This document shows positions 47,564 through 57,670 of a stretch of 64,000 bases of DNA, in pieces. Source of the stretch: Gorsachius magnificus. Its lineage: Eukaryota; Chordata; Aves; Pelecaniformes; Ardeidae. The notes beneath the pieces are model-generated. The model did not search any database. It saw only the letters and a list, made by a program, of their open reading frames with translations, and was not told where the DNA came from. The DNA lies in NCBI GenBank assembly GCA_034008185.1, contig CM067081.1:19157821-19221820 (forward strand), in the 5' to 3' direction. Position 1 is the stretch's first letter. Each line of letters begins with the position of its first letter. Made by a program: the position numbers and the translations under genes.

Positions 47564-47948
47564 TCTATACCATTTACGTCATGCTTAGGTCCTACCCTTA
47601 TAATACATTCTAATTAATCACCACCATTTTGATATATATATATACACAGATATCATTCCCTTAGTCTCTGGACCATCCCTCTGAAACGTCCATTGGGTTC
47701 ATTTAGTCCACGGTTTTGGGCTCCATCTGTCGTAACAGTCTTTCAGGGCAGGAGAGATGGGGTCTGGTGTTGGGTTGTTGCTTGCTGAAGTCAGTTCTGG
47801 TTCCATTCGCTGCACTTCCTTAGTTTCTTCAGAATTCATTCTTCTTAATCTGGGCGATTCCTACTGCTATACCATTGATAGAATATACAGCAATAGTAAA
47901 AATAAAGACATACTATATTACACAGCAATTAACATTATACAATTCAGT
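47564..47948 (-). other. 3' untranslated region of the provirus, no env
   Basis: About 390 bases between the pol stop and the PPT with no significant frame. Related sequence occurs in the old provirus after 11793. No envelope gene was found anywhere in the element. Confidence 0.75.
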
Positions 47949-50900
47949 TCATTGGCTATTTTCACCCAAAATCAAATCCCTTTGAGGTACACATTGGACT
48001 TCCCCGTCCTTCCGCATCACCCACCAAGTAGAGCCAGGTCCTTGAGCAAAAGCAATCCCACGGATGGGTTTGCCTTTACCTGAGGCAGGAGAAACCCAGA
48101 CTGTCTTCCCCAGCATATTTTTTACATGCACTACAGGGACTTTATCCCCTTCTACAGTACGTAAGAGGTTTGATTGCGCAGGGCCAGCTCGGTTGGCAGA
48201 TCCTCTAGTGTTGACTAACCAGGTGGCTTTTGCTAAATGTGTATCCCAATGTTTGAATGTTCCACCACCCATTGCTTTCAGTGTAGTTTTTAACAGTCCA
48301 TTGTATCGTTCAATTTTCCCAGAGGCTGGTGCGTGATAGGGGATGTGATAGACCCACTCAATGCCATGCTCTTTGGCCCATTTGTCTATGAGGCTGTTTC
48401 GGAAGTGAGTTCCGTTGTCTGACTCAATTCTTTCTGGGGTGCCATGTCGCCACAGGACTTGTTTTTCAAGGCCTAGGATAGTGTTCCGGGCAGTGGCATG
48501 GGGCACAGGGTATGTTTCCAGCCATCCGGTGGTCGCGTCCACCATGGTGAGCACATAGCGCTTGCCATGGCGGGTTTGTGGGAGTGTGATATAATCAATC
48601 TGCCAAGCCTCTCCATATTTGTATTTCAGCCACCGTCCTCCATACCAGAGAGGCTTTAACTGCTTGGCTTGTTTGATCGCAGCACACGTTTCACATTCAT
48701 GGATAATCTGTGCAATAGCGTCCATAGTTAAGTCCACTCCTCGATCACGAGCCCATCTATATGTTGCATCTCTTCCTTGATGGCCTGAGGTGTCATGGGC
48801 CCACTGAGCTAGAAACAATTCACCCTTCTGTTGCCAGTCCAGATCTATCTGAGCCACTTCAATCTTAGCAGCCTGATCTGCCTGCTGGTTGTTTTGATGT
48901 TCTTCAGAGGCCCAACTCTTGGGTACATGAGCATCTACGTGACGTACCTTTACAACCAGGTTCTCCACCCGGGAAGAAATATCTTGCCATAATGCGGCAG
49001 CCCAGATGGGTTTGCCCCTGCGCTGCCAGTTGTTCTGCTTCCATTGCTGCAACCACCTCCACAAAGCATTTGCCACCATCCATGAGTCAGTATAGAGATA
49101 GAGCATTGGCCATTTTTCTCTTTCAGCAATATCTAAAGCCAGCTGGATGGCTTTCACCTCTGCAAATTGACTTGATTCACCTTCTCCTTCAGCAGTCTCT
49201 GCAACTTGTCTTGTAGGACTCCATACAGCAGCCTTCCACCTTCGATGCTTTCCCACAAGACGACAGGATCCATCAGTGAACAGGGCATATTGCTTCTCGT
49301 TTTCTGGCAGTTTATTGTACAGCGGGGCCTCTTCAGCATGCACCACCTCCTCCTCTGGTGATACTCCAAAATCTTTGCCTTCTGGCCAGTCCGTGATCAC
49401 TTCCAAGATTCCTGGGCGACTGAGGTTTCCTATTCGAGCCCGTTGTGTAATCAGTGCGACCCATTTACTCCACGTAGCATCAGTTGCATGATGTGTAGAG
49501 GGGACCTTCCCTTTGAACATCCAGCCCAGCACCGGCAGTCGGGGTGCCAGAAGGAGCTGTGTTTCAGTACCAATCACTTCTGAAGCAGCTCGAACCCCTT
49601 CATATGCTGCTAATATCTCTTTTTCAGTTGGAGTATAGTTGGCTTCAGATCCTCTGTATCCCCGACTCCAAAACCCTAGGGGTCGGCCTCGAGTCTCCCC
49701 TGGTGCTTTCTGCCAGAGGCTCCAGGTAGGGCCATTCTCTCCGGCTGCGGTGTAGAGCACATTCTTTACATCTTGCCCTGCCCGGACCGGCCCAAGGGCT
49801 ACTGCATGCACTATCTCCCGTTTAATTTGTTCAAAGGCTTGTCGTTGTTCAGGGCCCCATTTGAAATCATTCTTCTTCCGGGTCACTTGGTAGAGAGGGC
49901 TTACAATCTGGCTGTAATTTGGAATATGCATTCTCCAAAAACCCACAACGCCCAAGAAAGCTTGTGTTTCCTTTTTGCTAGTTGGTGGAGACATAGCTGT
50001 TATTTTGTTGATCACATCCATTGGAATCTGATGACGTCCATCTTGCCATTTGATTCCTAAAAACTGGGTCTCCTGTGCAGGTCCCTTGACCTTGCTTTGT
50101 TTTATGGCAAAACCGGCCTTCAGAAGGATTTGGACTGTTTTCTTCCCTTTCTCAAAAACTTCTTCTGCTGTATTGCCCCACACAATGATGTCATCAATAT
50201 ATTGCAGGTGTTCTGGAGCCTTACCCTGTTCCAGTGCTGTCTGGATCAGTCCATGGCAAATGGTAGGGCTGTGTTTCCAGCCCTGGGGCAGTCGATTCCA
50301 GGTATACTGGATGCCCCTCCAAGTGAAAGCAAACTGTGGCCTGCACTCTGCTGCCAAAGGGATTGAAAAGAAAGCATTTGCAATATCAATTGTGGCATAC
50401 CACTTGGCTGCCTTTGACTCCAGTTCGTATTGAAGTTCTAACATGTCCGGCACGGCAGCACTCAGCGGTGGCGTAACTTCATTCAGGCCACGATAGTCTA
50501 CTGTCAGTCTCCACTCTCCATCAGACTTTCTCACTGGCCATATGGGACTGTTAAAGGGTGATCGAGTCTTGCTGATCACTCCTTGGCTCTCCAGTCGACG
50601 AATCAGCTTATGGATGGGAATCAGGGAGTCTCGGTTGGTGCGATATTGCCGCCTGTGCACTGTTGTGGTGGCAATCGGCACTTGTTGGTCTTCAACACTC
50701 AGCAACCCCACAACCGAAGGGTCCTTTGAGAGACCAGGCAAGGCAGACAGCTGCTTAATTTCTTCTGCCTCCAATGCAGCTATACCAAAAGCCCACCGGT
50801 ACCCTTTTGGGTCCTTGAAATACCCTCTCCTGAGGTAGTCTATGCCAAGGATGCACGGAGCATCTGGCCCAGTCACAATGCGGTGCTTTTGCCACTCGTT

Positions 50901-51134
50901 CCCAGTTAGGCTCACTTCGGCCTCCAATACAGTCAGCTCTTGAGATCCCCCTGTCACTCCAGAAATACAAATGGATTCTGCCCCTATATGGCTTGATGGC
51001 ATTAGAGTACACTGTGCACCGGTGTCTACTAGAGCTCTATACTTCTGTGGGTCTGACGTGCCAGGCCATCGAATCCACACAGTCCAGTACACCCGGTTGT
51101 CCCTTTCCTCCACCTGGCTGGAGGCAGGGCCCCT
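47949..51134 (-). CDS. pol: ERV Pol: protease, reverse transcriptase, RNase H, integrase
   Basis: About 1,060 codons open in the same frame as gag, directly after its amber stop. Numbering from a GTG at 51113: protease motif ALVDTGAQCTLMP (28-40); RT with LPQGWKHS (275-282) and active-site YIDD (305-308); RNase H with FTDGS (612-616), Glu near 652 and TDS (675-677); integrase zinc-binding H773, H778, C807, C810; and catalytic D840, D899, E935 with the retroviral D,D35E spacing. No dUTPase is visible. Translation probably depends on amber suppression because no convincing ATG opens the frame. All catalytic residues looked for are present, so the enzyme set appears complete. Confidence 0.95.
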   Translation of the reverse strand, partial: RGPASSQVEERDNRVYWTVWIRWPGTSDPQKYRALVDTGAQCTLMPSSHIGAESICISGVTGGSQELTVLEAEVSLTGNEWQKHRIVTGPDAPCILGIDYLRRGYFKDPKGYRWAFGIAALEAEEIKQLSALPGLSKDPSVVGLLSVEDQQVPIATTTVHRRQYRTNRDSLIPIHKLIRRLESQGVISKTRSPFNSPIWPVRKSDGEWRLTVDYRGLNEVTPPLSAAVPDMLELQYELESKAAKWYATIDIANAFFSIPLAAECRPQFAFTWRGIQYTWNRLPQGWKHSPTICHGLIQTALEQGKAPEHLQYIDDIIVWGNTAEEVFEKGKKTVQILLKAGFAIKQSKVKGPAQETQFLGIKWQDGRHQIPMDVINKITAMSPPTSKKETQAFLGVVGFWRMHIPNYSQIVSPLYQVTRKKNDFKWGPEQRQAFEQIKREIVHAVALGPVRAGQDVKNVLYTAAGENGPTWSLWQKAPGETRGRPLGFWSRGYRGSEANYTPTEKEILAAYEGVRAASEVIGTETQLLLAPRLPVLGWMFKGKVPSTHHATDATWSKWVALITQRARIGNLSRPGILEVITDWPEGKDFGVSPEEEVVHAEEAPLYNKLPENEKQYALFTDGSCRLVGKHRRWKAAVWSPTRQVAETAEGEGESSQFAEVKAIQLALDIAEREKWPMLYLYTDSWMVANALWRWLQQWKQNNWQRRGKPIWAAALWQDISSRVENLVVKVRHVDAHVPKSWASEEHQNNQQADQAAKIEVAQIDLDWQQKGELFLAQWAHDTSGHQGRDATYRWARDRGVDLTMDAIAQIIHECETCAAIKQAKQLKPLWYGGRWLKYKYGEAWQIDYITLPQTRHGKRYVLTMVDATTGWLETYPVPHATARNTILGLEKQVLWRHGTPERIESDNGTHFRNSLIDKWAKEHGIEWVYHIPYHAPASGKIERYNGLLKTTLKAMGGGTFKHWDTHLAKATWLVNTRGSANRAGPAQSNLLRTVEGDKVPVVHVKNMLGKTVWVSPASGKGKPIRGIAFAQGPGSTWWVMRKDGEVQCVPQRDLILGENSQ

Positions 51135-51137
51135 CTA
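51098..51137 (-). promoter_or_regulatory. gag amber stop with downstream stem-loop (readthrough signal)
   Basis: TAG at 51137-51135, then a hairpin. CCTCCA (51124-51119) pairs with TGGAGG (51112-51107) around a six-base loop. CCCT (51129-51126) pairs with AGGG (51104-51101) below it, across a 1x2 internal loop. Pol is in frame 0 after the stop. Gammaretroviruses use an in-frame UAG followed by a structured element; function here is inferred. Confidence 0.68.
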
Positions 51138-53210
51138 ATTCTGATCACTGTTGCTCATGGTTTGTGTATATGAGTCAGAAGTTCCTTCATCACAGTCAGA
51201 ATTAAGATCAGCTCTTCTATTCTGTCTGAAAAAATGACGATCTACCCCGTCTTTGGAAATTGGAGCAACAAGTTTCTTGGAAGAGCCCCCTTTTGTGCTT
51301 GTTTTCCTTTGCAACTCGCGTACTCGTACCTCTAGGGTTGAGGTAGGTTTTCCATCCCATTTCCTCATGTCCTCTCCATGGTCACGCAGGTAAAACCATA
51401 GAGTGCCCCGTGGTGTGTACCCTCGATATTCTTTTCCTTGAGCAGAAGGGCGCTTACTTCTAATGGCTGAGATACTGGTCTGTACAGGAGAGGTGTAGGG
51501 TATACGCTTTTCGAGTCGTTCAACCTTTTGGGACAGTTTCTCCACAGCAGAGACGAGGGAAGAAGAGATACTTTCTTCGTATTCCCGGAGCTGGCTAGCC
51601 ATTTCATCCACTGTTGGTCCCCGTCCAGCTTCCCAGTTCATTATTGCCCATGTGTTGGCATATGATGTTGGTGCGCTCCGTAACAACTTCCGCCACATGG
51701 GTCGTGTGCACTGGACACTATCTGGATCTTTAGGCAACTGGTTATTGTCCAGGTCACTATAAATCACTTCCAGGACAGCCAATTCCCTCAGGTACTGGAT
51801 GCCTTTCTCCACGGTGGTCCATTTGCCTGGGCGATGTATGACATCTTCCTTGAAGGGATATCTTTCCTTCATGGCTGACAGTAGTTGCCTCCAGAGGCTG
51901 AGGACTTGTGTCCCTTTTCCAATCGCTTTGTCAATGCCGCCTTCCCTAGAAAGGGATCCCAGCTGCTTGGCTTCCTTACCCTCCAGTTCCAGGCTACTGG
52001 CCCCATTATCCCAGCATCGGAGCAACCAGGTGACAAGATGCTCTCCTGCACGACGGCTGAAATCTTTTCTCATGTCTCGCAGCTCACCCAAGGATAGAGA
52101 CCGTGTAGTTTCTGTCTCATTTATGAGCTCTTCCTCTTCCTCCTCCTTTTGTGATGGCCCTGATTCATCCTCCCTTTCTAAACGAGTTGACTTTCGCTTC
52201 CAAGATTTCTTCTTGTGTATAGGGGCAACTGATACCGGCACAGGTTCGCTCCCTGCTTCAGCTGCAATGGCTGTTGCTGGGGTTTGAGTAGCTGCAGTGC
52301 AGGTTGCAGGGGTTGGAGTAGCAGCGGTGCCTGTCGCAGGGGTTGGAGTAGCAGCGGTGCCTGTGGCTACGGCTGGAGGAGCTACAGTGGGTGTCACTGG
52401 GGTTGGAGTAGCTGCAGTGCCTACGTCCACAGCTGGAGTAGTTACAGCGGGTGTTGCAGGGGCTGGAGTACCAGCAGTGCCTGTGCCCACAGCTGGAGTA
52501 GCTACAGTGGGTGTCACAGGGGTTGAAGTAGCTGCAGTGCCTGTGTCTGCAGTTGGAGGAGTTACAGTGGGTGTTACTGAGGCTGGAGTACCAGCAGTGC
52601 CTGTGCCCACAGCTGGAGTAGCTACAGTGGGTGTCGCAGGGGTTGGAGTAGCTGCAGGGCCTGTGTCTGCAGTTGGAGTAGCTACAGTGGGTGTCACTGA
52701 GGTTGGAGTAGCTGCAGGGCCTGCTGCAGGAATCAATCTTTGGATGGTATATAATTTACGTAGGAGTCTAACCCTGAGTAAAAGCTGAACTATATTCAGG
52801 AGACCTAGCAATAGGGCCATGCTAGTTGGAACATCCCAAGGATATTCAACATTCTCAAGAACTGTTTTAATTAGCTCAGAGAAGAAGGGGAAGATGGAGT
52901 AAGGTGACTCCCCCACAGGCTGGCTCTCCGAGGATAAAAAGTAAAATGTATAATTATTCATAATTCCCAATAGATGGTTCCCAAAATACAGAGGTGACAG
53001 CAATACTGAGTACAAATATGAGCTTAATCTGATGATCAATAGTTTTATCATAGCATAAGCCAGTATTACACAGTACAGCAGAACAGTAGCTTTAATCCAC
53101 TTGCGAAAAGTGACAACCAGCAGCACAGGGAGTGCATACAGCAGGTAAGGTGATATATAAAAGAACTCCATGAACAAGGACAGCAACTCTGAGAGCAAAT
53201 AAAACAACAT
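51135..53210 (-). CDS. gag: ERV Gag-like protein with N-terminal membrane region
   Basis: 691 residues from an ATG at 53210-53208, about 90 bases after the PBS. Residues 1-70 are strongly hydrophobic (LLYALPVLLVV, ATVLLYCVILAYAM) and a further segment spans about 130-150, so two or three membrane helices are predicted. Residues 165-315 are Ala/Thr/Pro/Val repeats of a 20-residue unit. A basic cluster (HKKKSWKRK, 332-340) and an acidic run follow. Residues about 370-560 resemble a capsid domain (GELRDMRKDFSRRAGEHLVT; LSAMKERYPFKEDV), with a coiled-coil-like VEKLSQKVERLEKR. No Cys-His zinc knuckle is present. The hydrophobic N-terminus is unusual for Gag. Confidence 0.88.
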   Translation of the reverse strand: MLFYLLSELLSLFMEFFYISPYLLYALPVLLVVTFRKWIKATVLLYCVILAYAMIKLLIIRLSSYLYSVLLSPLYFGNHLLGIMNNYTFYFLSSESQPVGESPYSIFPFFSELIKTVLENVEYPWDVPTSMALLLGLLNIVQLLLRVRLLRKLYTIQRLIPAAGPAATPTSVTPTVATPTADTGPAATPTPATPTVATPAVGTGTAGTPASVTPTVTPPTADTGTAATSTPVTPTVATPAVGTGTAGTPAPATPAVTTPAVDVGTAATPTPVTPTVAPPAVATGTAATPTPATGTAATPTPATCTAATQTPATAIAAEAGSEPVPVSVAPIHKKKSWKRKSTRLEREDESGPSQKEEEEEELINETETTRSLSLGELRDMRKDFSRRAGEHLVTWLLRCWDNGASSLELEGKEAKQLGSLSREGGIDKAIGKGTQVLSLWRQLLSAMKERYPFKEDVIHRPGKWTTVEKGIQYLRELAVLEVIYSDLDNNQLPKDPDSVQCTRPMWRKLLRSAPTSYANTWAIMNWEAGRGPTVDEMASQLREYEESISSSLVSAVEKLSQKVERLEKRIPYTSPVQTSISAIRSKRPSAQGKEYRGYTPRGTLWFYLRDHGEDMRKWDGKPTSTLEVRVRELQRKTSTKGGSSKKLVAPISKDGVDRHFFRQNRRADLNSDCDEGTSDSYTQTMSNSDQN
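52284..52730 (-). repeat. 60-bp coding minisatellite in gag
   Basis: About seven and a half tandem copies of a 60-base unit (plus-strand core GTTGGAGTAGCTGCAGTG) encode the 20-residue Ala/Thr/Pro/Val repeat. The frame is kept because the unit is divisible by three. Open frames on the plus strand here are artefacts of the repeat. Confidence 0.93.
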
Positions 53211-53301
53211 TGCGATCAGCGACTATTAGACTAATATAACGAATGCTTATCACAAATGCCTTTTAGAAATGTTCAGATCTGTCGTTATCTCAACCCTTCG
53301 G

Positions 53302-53319
53302 GCCCCACGTTGGGCGCCA
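53302..53319 (-). promoter_or_regulatory. Primer-binding site, tRNA-Lys1,2 type
   Basis: The minus strand reads TGGCGCCCAACGTGGGGC, the PBS complementary to tRNA-Lys1,2 that is used by spumaviruses and several betaretroviruses. It is separated from the LTR end by nine bases (53320-53328), longer than the usual two or three. Confidence 0.9.
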
Positions 53320-53328
53320 AAATAGGAC

Positions 53329-53485
53329 TGTCGTGGTTTAACCCGGCTGGCAACTAAGCACCACGCAGCCGCTCGCTCACTCCCCCCCTCCCTCAGTGGG
53401 ATGGGGGAGAGAATCGGAGAAAAGAAAAAAAAAAGTAAGACCCGTGGGTTGGGATAGAGACAGTTTAATAAGAGAGAAGAATAAC

Positions 53486-53519
<34 letters not shown>

Positions 53520-53957
53520 GTAAGAAAATATACAGAATATATAAAACAAGTGATGCACAATGCAATTGCTCACCACTCGCTGACCGATGCCCAGCCCGTC
53601 CCGAGCAGCGATCACTCCCCCCGAGGCGCGATCACACAGCCCGAGCTGCGACCACTCTGCCCGCGACCGACCGACCGACTCGACCGACCTGACTGACTAA
53701 CCCCCCCGAGCATGATGTTATATGGTATGGAATAGCTCTTTGGACAGTTTGGGTCCTAGCTGTGCTGTACTCCCAGCTTGTTATGCACCTGGCCGAGCAG
53801 GAGAAGCTCAAAAAGTCCTTGAGCAGTCTGAGCACTGCTTGGCAACAACTAAAAACATCAGTGTGTTATCAACATTCTTCTAGCACTAAATCCAAAGCAC
53901 AGCACTATGCTAGCTTCTGTGAAGAAAATTAACTCTATCCCAGCTGAAACCAGGACA
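53329..53957 (-). repeat. 5' LTR of the young provirus
   Basis: 629 bases, colinear with the 3' LTR at an offset of 6407. Three differences at 53636, 53716 and 53795; two of the three are CpG-type transitions. Confidence 0.97.
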
Positions 53958-54021
53958 ATGCCATCCTCAGTTCCCTGCTGTTTGTTTGGAGTAGAAATAA
54001 CACCTTTTATTTTATCTGCAG

Positions 54022-54225
54022 ATTCTGTCAAAAGCTCTCCTAGTTAATGCAAAACAGCTCTGTTCCTCTGTGGGGCAGGAAGAGATAAGCTTTTCCCCCA
54101 TTTGGCTTCATATGGAATATTTCTACCTACGAGAGGAGTATCAACTTTTTGTTGACTTGGTAAACAGTGATGAGACTGTAATAAGCGAGCTGCAAAAAAC
54201 GTATGAGAAGGACCCGCCAGAAATG
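54022..54225 (+). CDS. RNF213: RNF213-like exon downstream of the ERV
   Basis: The acceptor is TTTATCTGCAG, 59 bases after the ERV target duplication; the donor is ATG|GTGAGC; phase 0 in and out. Sixty-eight open residues include WLHMEYFYLREEYQLFVDLV. The provirus lies close to this acceptor and could disturb splicing. Confidence 0.78.
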
Positions 54226-55413
54226 GTGAGCAAAAGGCAACAGCTGGTGTTTCGCAGTGCAAAGTGGCATAGCCTGTTTCTAACAAGCACTAGCAAATGG
54301 TCACTAGCAAATACTCAGTGAAAGTGTGTAAGAAAAGAGTCAAAACTTCAGGGGATCTTTCCTTGGAAGTATTTTCCAGCTTCCAGTAAGTCTTAGGGAA
54401 CTTCTGAGCTAATGGTCATATACAGCTCCTTCCCCACCAAAGGACCTGTCCTTCATCCTCCTCTAACCATTTTTAATTCCATTTATTGATCTTCAAAACT
54501 TCTATAATTTAATCTGCACTGTGTAAAAAAAATATTACACATCCTTTTGCTTGTGTTATTCTGGGTATGACATTCATCTCTTCTCAGACACTCAGATGTT
54601 ATAGGTAATGGTCATAGTATTTAAATTCTGGGGTGGGGTCCAAGTCTAGATTCAGACACTGTAGCTTACATGGCTACAAGGATGTGTCTACATTGGCAAT
54701 GGTTGTCTGTCTCCTGTGATTGCTGGTGAAAACATGGGCTACAGAGACAGTGGAGAGTGACTCATGACTGAAGAGGGAGGTGAAGTTCAGTTGCCCACAG
54801 GTAGGCATCTACTGACATTTCAGTTGCTGTTTGGCCTTCAGCTCCTGCTGCAATAGGGCATGAGTCTCCTGTAGGTCCTGTGCCCTACCTGACAGCTCTG
54901 TATAGATGTCTCAGACATCCAAAGACATTTCAGCTGACAGCAGAGACCTACAATAGGGCAACTGAATCCCACCTAAATATCTAAGTCGTTCCAAAGAACA
55001 ATTCATTCAACAATCTTAAACATCTCTCTGTGAAATGGAAGAACTGTTATGTGGAGATACCTATTTGTCCTTCCTGAATGTCAAGGGGACTGAAGGCAAC
55101 AAGCTTAGAAGTCTGGACATGCAAGTTTCCCGGTGGAGGGAAACCAGTGCTCTGATTCAAGTATTCAAACAGTATTCAAGACACAAGCGCAACACAGAGT
55201 TACACTATGGTACAGTTATGGTTTCTGTACTATTTTCACTTCCCTACCTAATAAATTACTACTATTGTATTTGTTGCTGTGTACATCAAACTAAAGTTTC
55301 CAGAGAATTCCCCATCACAGCCTCCACAGCTTTTTTTTCACCAAGGTGCAACGGGGCTATGTCAGTTATAAAAGCTATTTTTTTTTCATGTCTCTTTTTA
55401 AATACAATTGCAG

Positions 55414-55604
55414 TTTGTCACTCTTGACACCTTGAACATTCGCCTGAAGAAAGTGCAGCCCACAGATAATCTTCTGTCATTTGAGGCCTGTACAGAATGG
55501 CTTAGAAGGGTCAAGTCCATTAAGCCCTGTATGGAGTGGATCGGTATGGACAATTACCAAATTCACTTTTACCAGAAGAAAAGGGAACTCCTGAGGAGTG
55601 TGCT
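55414..55604 (+). CDS. RNF213: RNF213-like exon, hinge region
   Basis: LLSFEACTEWLRRVKSIKPC aligns with human PSPQAWLQLVKNLSMPLELI. The acceptor is ACAATTGCAG and the donor GCT|GTAAGT, phase 0 to 2. Confidence 0.78.
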
Positions 55605-56345
55605 GTAAGTCCAACTCTTCTGAAGAGCCTTATCTTTGCCTTCCAAGTATCAGGTCCTCTTTCAGACAAGCCAAAATTTTTTCCTTCAAATTGATGGCAT
55701 GTGTTCACCAAAAGATTCTTCCAGCTCTCACCAAAAGATTTGAAAACTAAAATGCTTGAAGCTTAAAAATACAGTGTGTGGTGAAGGATTTCTCATAGCC
55801 TATGCTTTTTCCCTGGAGTTCCTAATCCAGTGTTTCAATGAATTGAAAGACTTCAGGCAAATATATGGGGCCTTATCTCTTCTATGAGCTAGATGTCTAC
55901 ACTGTGCGCTTAATCCCTCCTTTCCTTGGGAAGCCATACTAAGTAGTTTGAGAACCTTGATCCCTGAAACTGTTGGCTTCTTCCTAATCCTTTGCTCATT
56001 CTGTTGTCTGATTATCACAAAAGCATTGGCAAAACCACTGCAAAAGGCTGTGTTAAGAACTACACGTTTTGATCATGGTCATGCACCCGTCATTCCTTGC
56101 CAGTAAGGCCTGTTTTCCTGAACATCTGACTGCATGCTTGATCATGCCCAGTATGCTTGCTGTAGTAGAGTAGGTATCTCCATAGACAAAACCCAGTAAC
56201 AATTCAATAACTCAGTTTGGTCTGGGGACACTCCAACAAGTGAGGCAGTCAGCACTATGCCATACTTTTCTCTCGTTTAGTCTAGTCCTCCAAAGCTAGC
56301 CTAGGAGGTCTTGTGTCCTCAAATCATCTCACAGTACCTGGGACC

Positions 56346-56475
56346 TGTTATAGAAATTTTGGTTGGAAGGGACATCAGAGGTCTGTAAGCCAGCCTCCCA
56401 CTTAAAATTGCACCATTACCAACAGTAGAGTAGGTTACCTGTGGCTTTCTCTGGCAAGTGTTGAAGCTTCATTCA
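56346..56475 (-). mobile_element. Old CR1 fragment
   Basis: TTTTGGTTGGAAGGGACATC and the following 100 bases resemble an inverted, diverged CR1 3' region. Confidence 0.55.
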
Positions 56476-56499
56476 ACATCACGTGTGTGTGTTTTCCAG

Positions 56500-56620
56500 A
56501 CACCAGTGGACCTGCACCAACATTGTCTACATGTTCTTTGACCACCTGCTGCACAATGAGACACAAATAGATGGGAAGCTTCTGAGACTTCTTGTGAAGC
56601 AGTTCATCTTCACCTGGAAT
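56500..56620 (+). CDS. RNF213: RNF213-like exon, hinge region
   Basis: HQWTCTNIVYMFFDHLLHNE aligns with human AQWSRIFSTALFVEHVLLGT. The acceptor is GTGTTTTCCAG and the donor AAT|GTATGT, phase 2 to 0. Confidence 0.8.
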
Positions 56621-57038
56621 GTATGTGCTCAGTGTAGTGATTGCCTGGACAATTTATAGCCTTGGAGACCAGCAGAGTTTGGAAGGAGCCTTACCTTCCA
56701 GGGATTCCTCTGATCCCAGCTTGAGGGAGGTTATAAAAATGGGAAGAAGGTGGGAAAAGTGTGGAAACAACATCCAGTGCAAAAAACACTGAGATTTCAA
56801 AATCGTCATAAAAGTCCCCCAAAATCAAAGTTTTATTTAAAGGAAGGTTTCTTTGAAAGCTTAAAATGTATTTCAGGCCAATTATTCCTGGCATAACATG
56901 AGGAAAGAGACTTGGTGGGTCTGTTTGATTTTGGTGTTTTATTATGTAATTTTGTGGTGCTGACATCCCATATTGTTCCATTTTCATATGCCAAGAAGAT
57001 ATTTCCATTGAGCTTTCACCATCCTTTCTTTCCTACAG

Positions 57039-57139
57039 TGCCTGACTGAAACACAAAATTTTGACCCAGCAGAAACTTTTCAGTTGGTGATAAAAGTGCT
57101 CAAGAAATGCAATCAAAGTGCTGACACTGTGTATCTTGT
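57039..57139 (+). CDS. RNF213: RNF213-like exon before the RING
   Basis: FDPAETFQLVIKVLKKCNQS aligns with human GPFEAVMRTLCECKETASKT. The acceptor is TTTCCTACAG and the donor TGT|GTAAGT, phase 0 to 2. Confidence 0.8.
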
Positions 57140-57670
57140 GTAAGTCCAAACCAAAACAAAAAGATGTTCTTGGAAAATTTTACATCAAAACTGGTTTTTG
57201 TCAGAGGTGGGGCAAGATCATCACTAGTCAATGGGCATGAATCTCCTCAGGCCAAAGGAGACTCCTAACACCAGGGCACGTAATGTCCAACCTCAGAAGG
57301 CCATGGAGCAAAGTCTTTGCCATTCAGTGTTGTGCCTGGCTAGTGACAGGACAACCCTGGAATTGAATGTGCTGTAATTGATGTAGTTACTCAGAGGCCT
57401 AGTGAGACTGTGAATAAGGCCCACCTCCCTCACCCAGGCATGCTTAGCATGATGGGCCACATCTCCTAGATGGGATGGTCCTTGGTGGAGCCACCCACTT
57501 ATTAAACTAGCAGCTGTTGCCCTTATTCTCTGTTCACCAGTAAGGCTAGTCAAAAAATGACTGTCCAATTTTGATGCCTATGGTAAATGAGAATCCCATG
57601 CCCACACTCAAGTCTGGCACCAGTGTAAAATCAGCCCTGAGTTGTGTCTTCCTTTGGTGGCATCTTTCAG

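Larger units (their letters stand above)
46894..53957 (-). mobile_element. Young, nearly complete endogenous retrovirus, antisense in an intron
   Basis: A complete LTR-gag-pol-LTR provirus without env, about 7.06 kb, flanked by the 5-bp duplication ATGCC (46889-46893 and 53958-53962). The two 629-bp LTRs differ at three positions. Gag and Pol are open, the integrase DDE triad and RT YIDD box are intact, and PBS and PPT are present. The Gag capsid-like part (GELRDMRKDFSRRAGEHLV) recalls class III ERV-L/Fv1-type Gag, whereas the PBS is of tRNA-Lys1,2 type. The left end carries 28 extra bases outside the 3' LTR. The antisense intronic position is the usual one for tolerated insertions. Confidence 0.95.

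Noticed and set aside
52284..52788. Plus-strand frames of 80-163 codons across the gag repeat
   Set aside because: They are the antisense reading of the 60-bp minisatellite, with no independent support.
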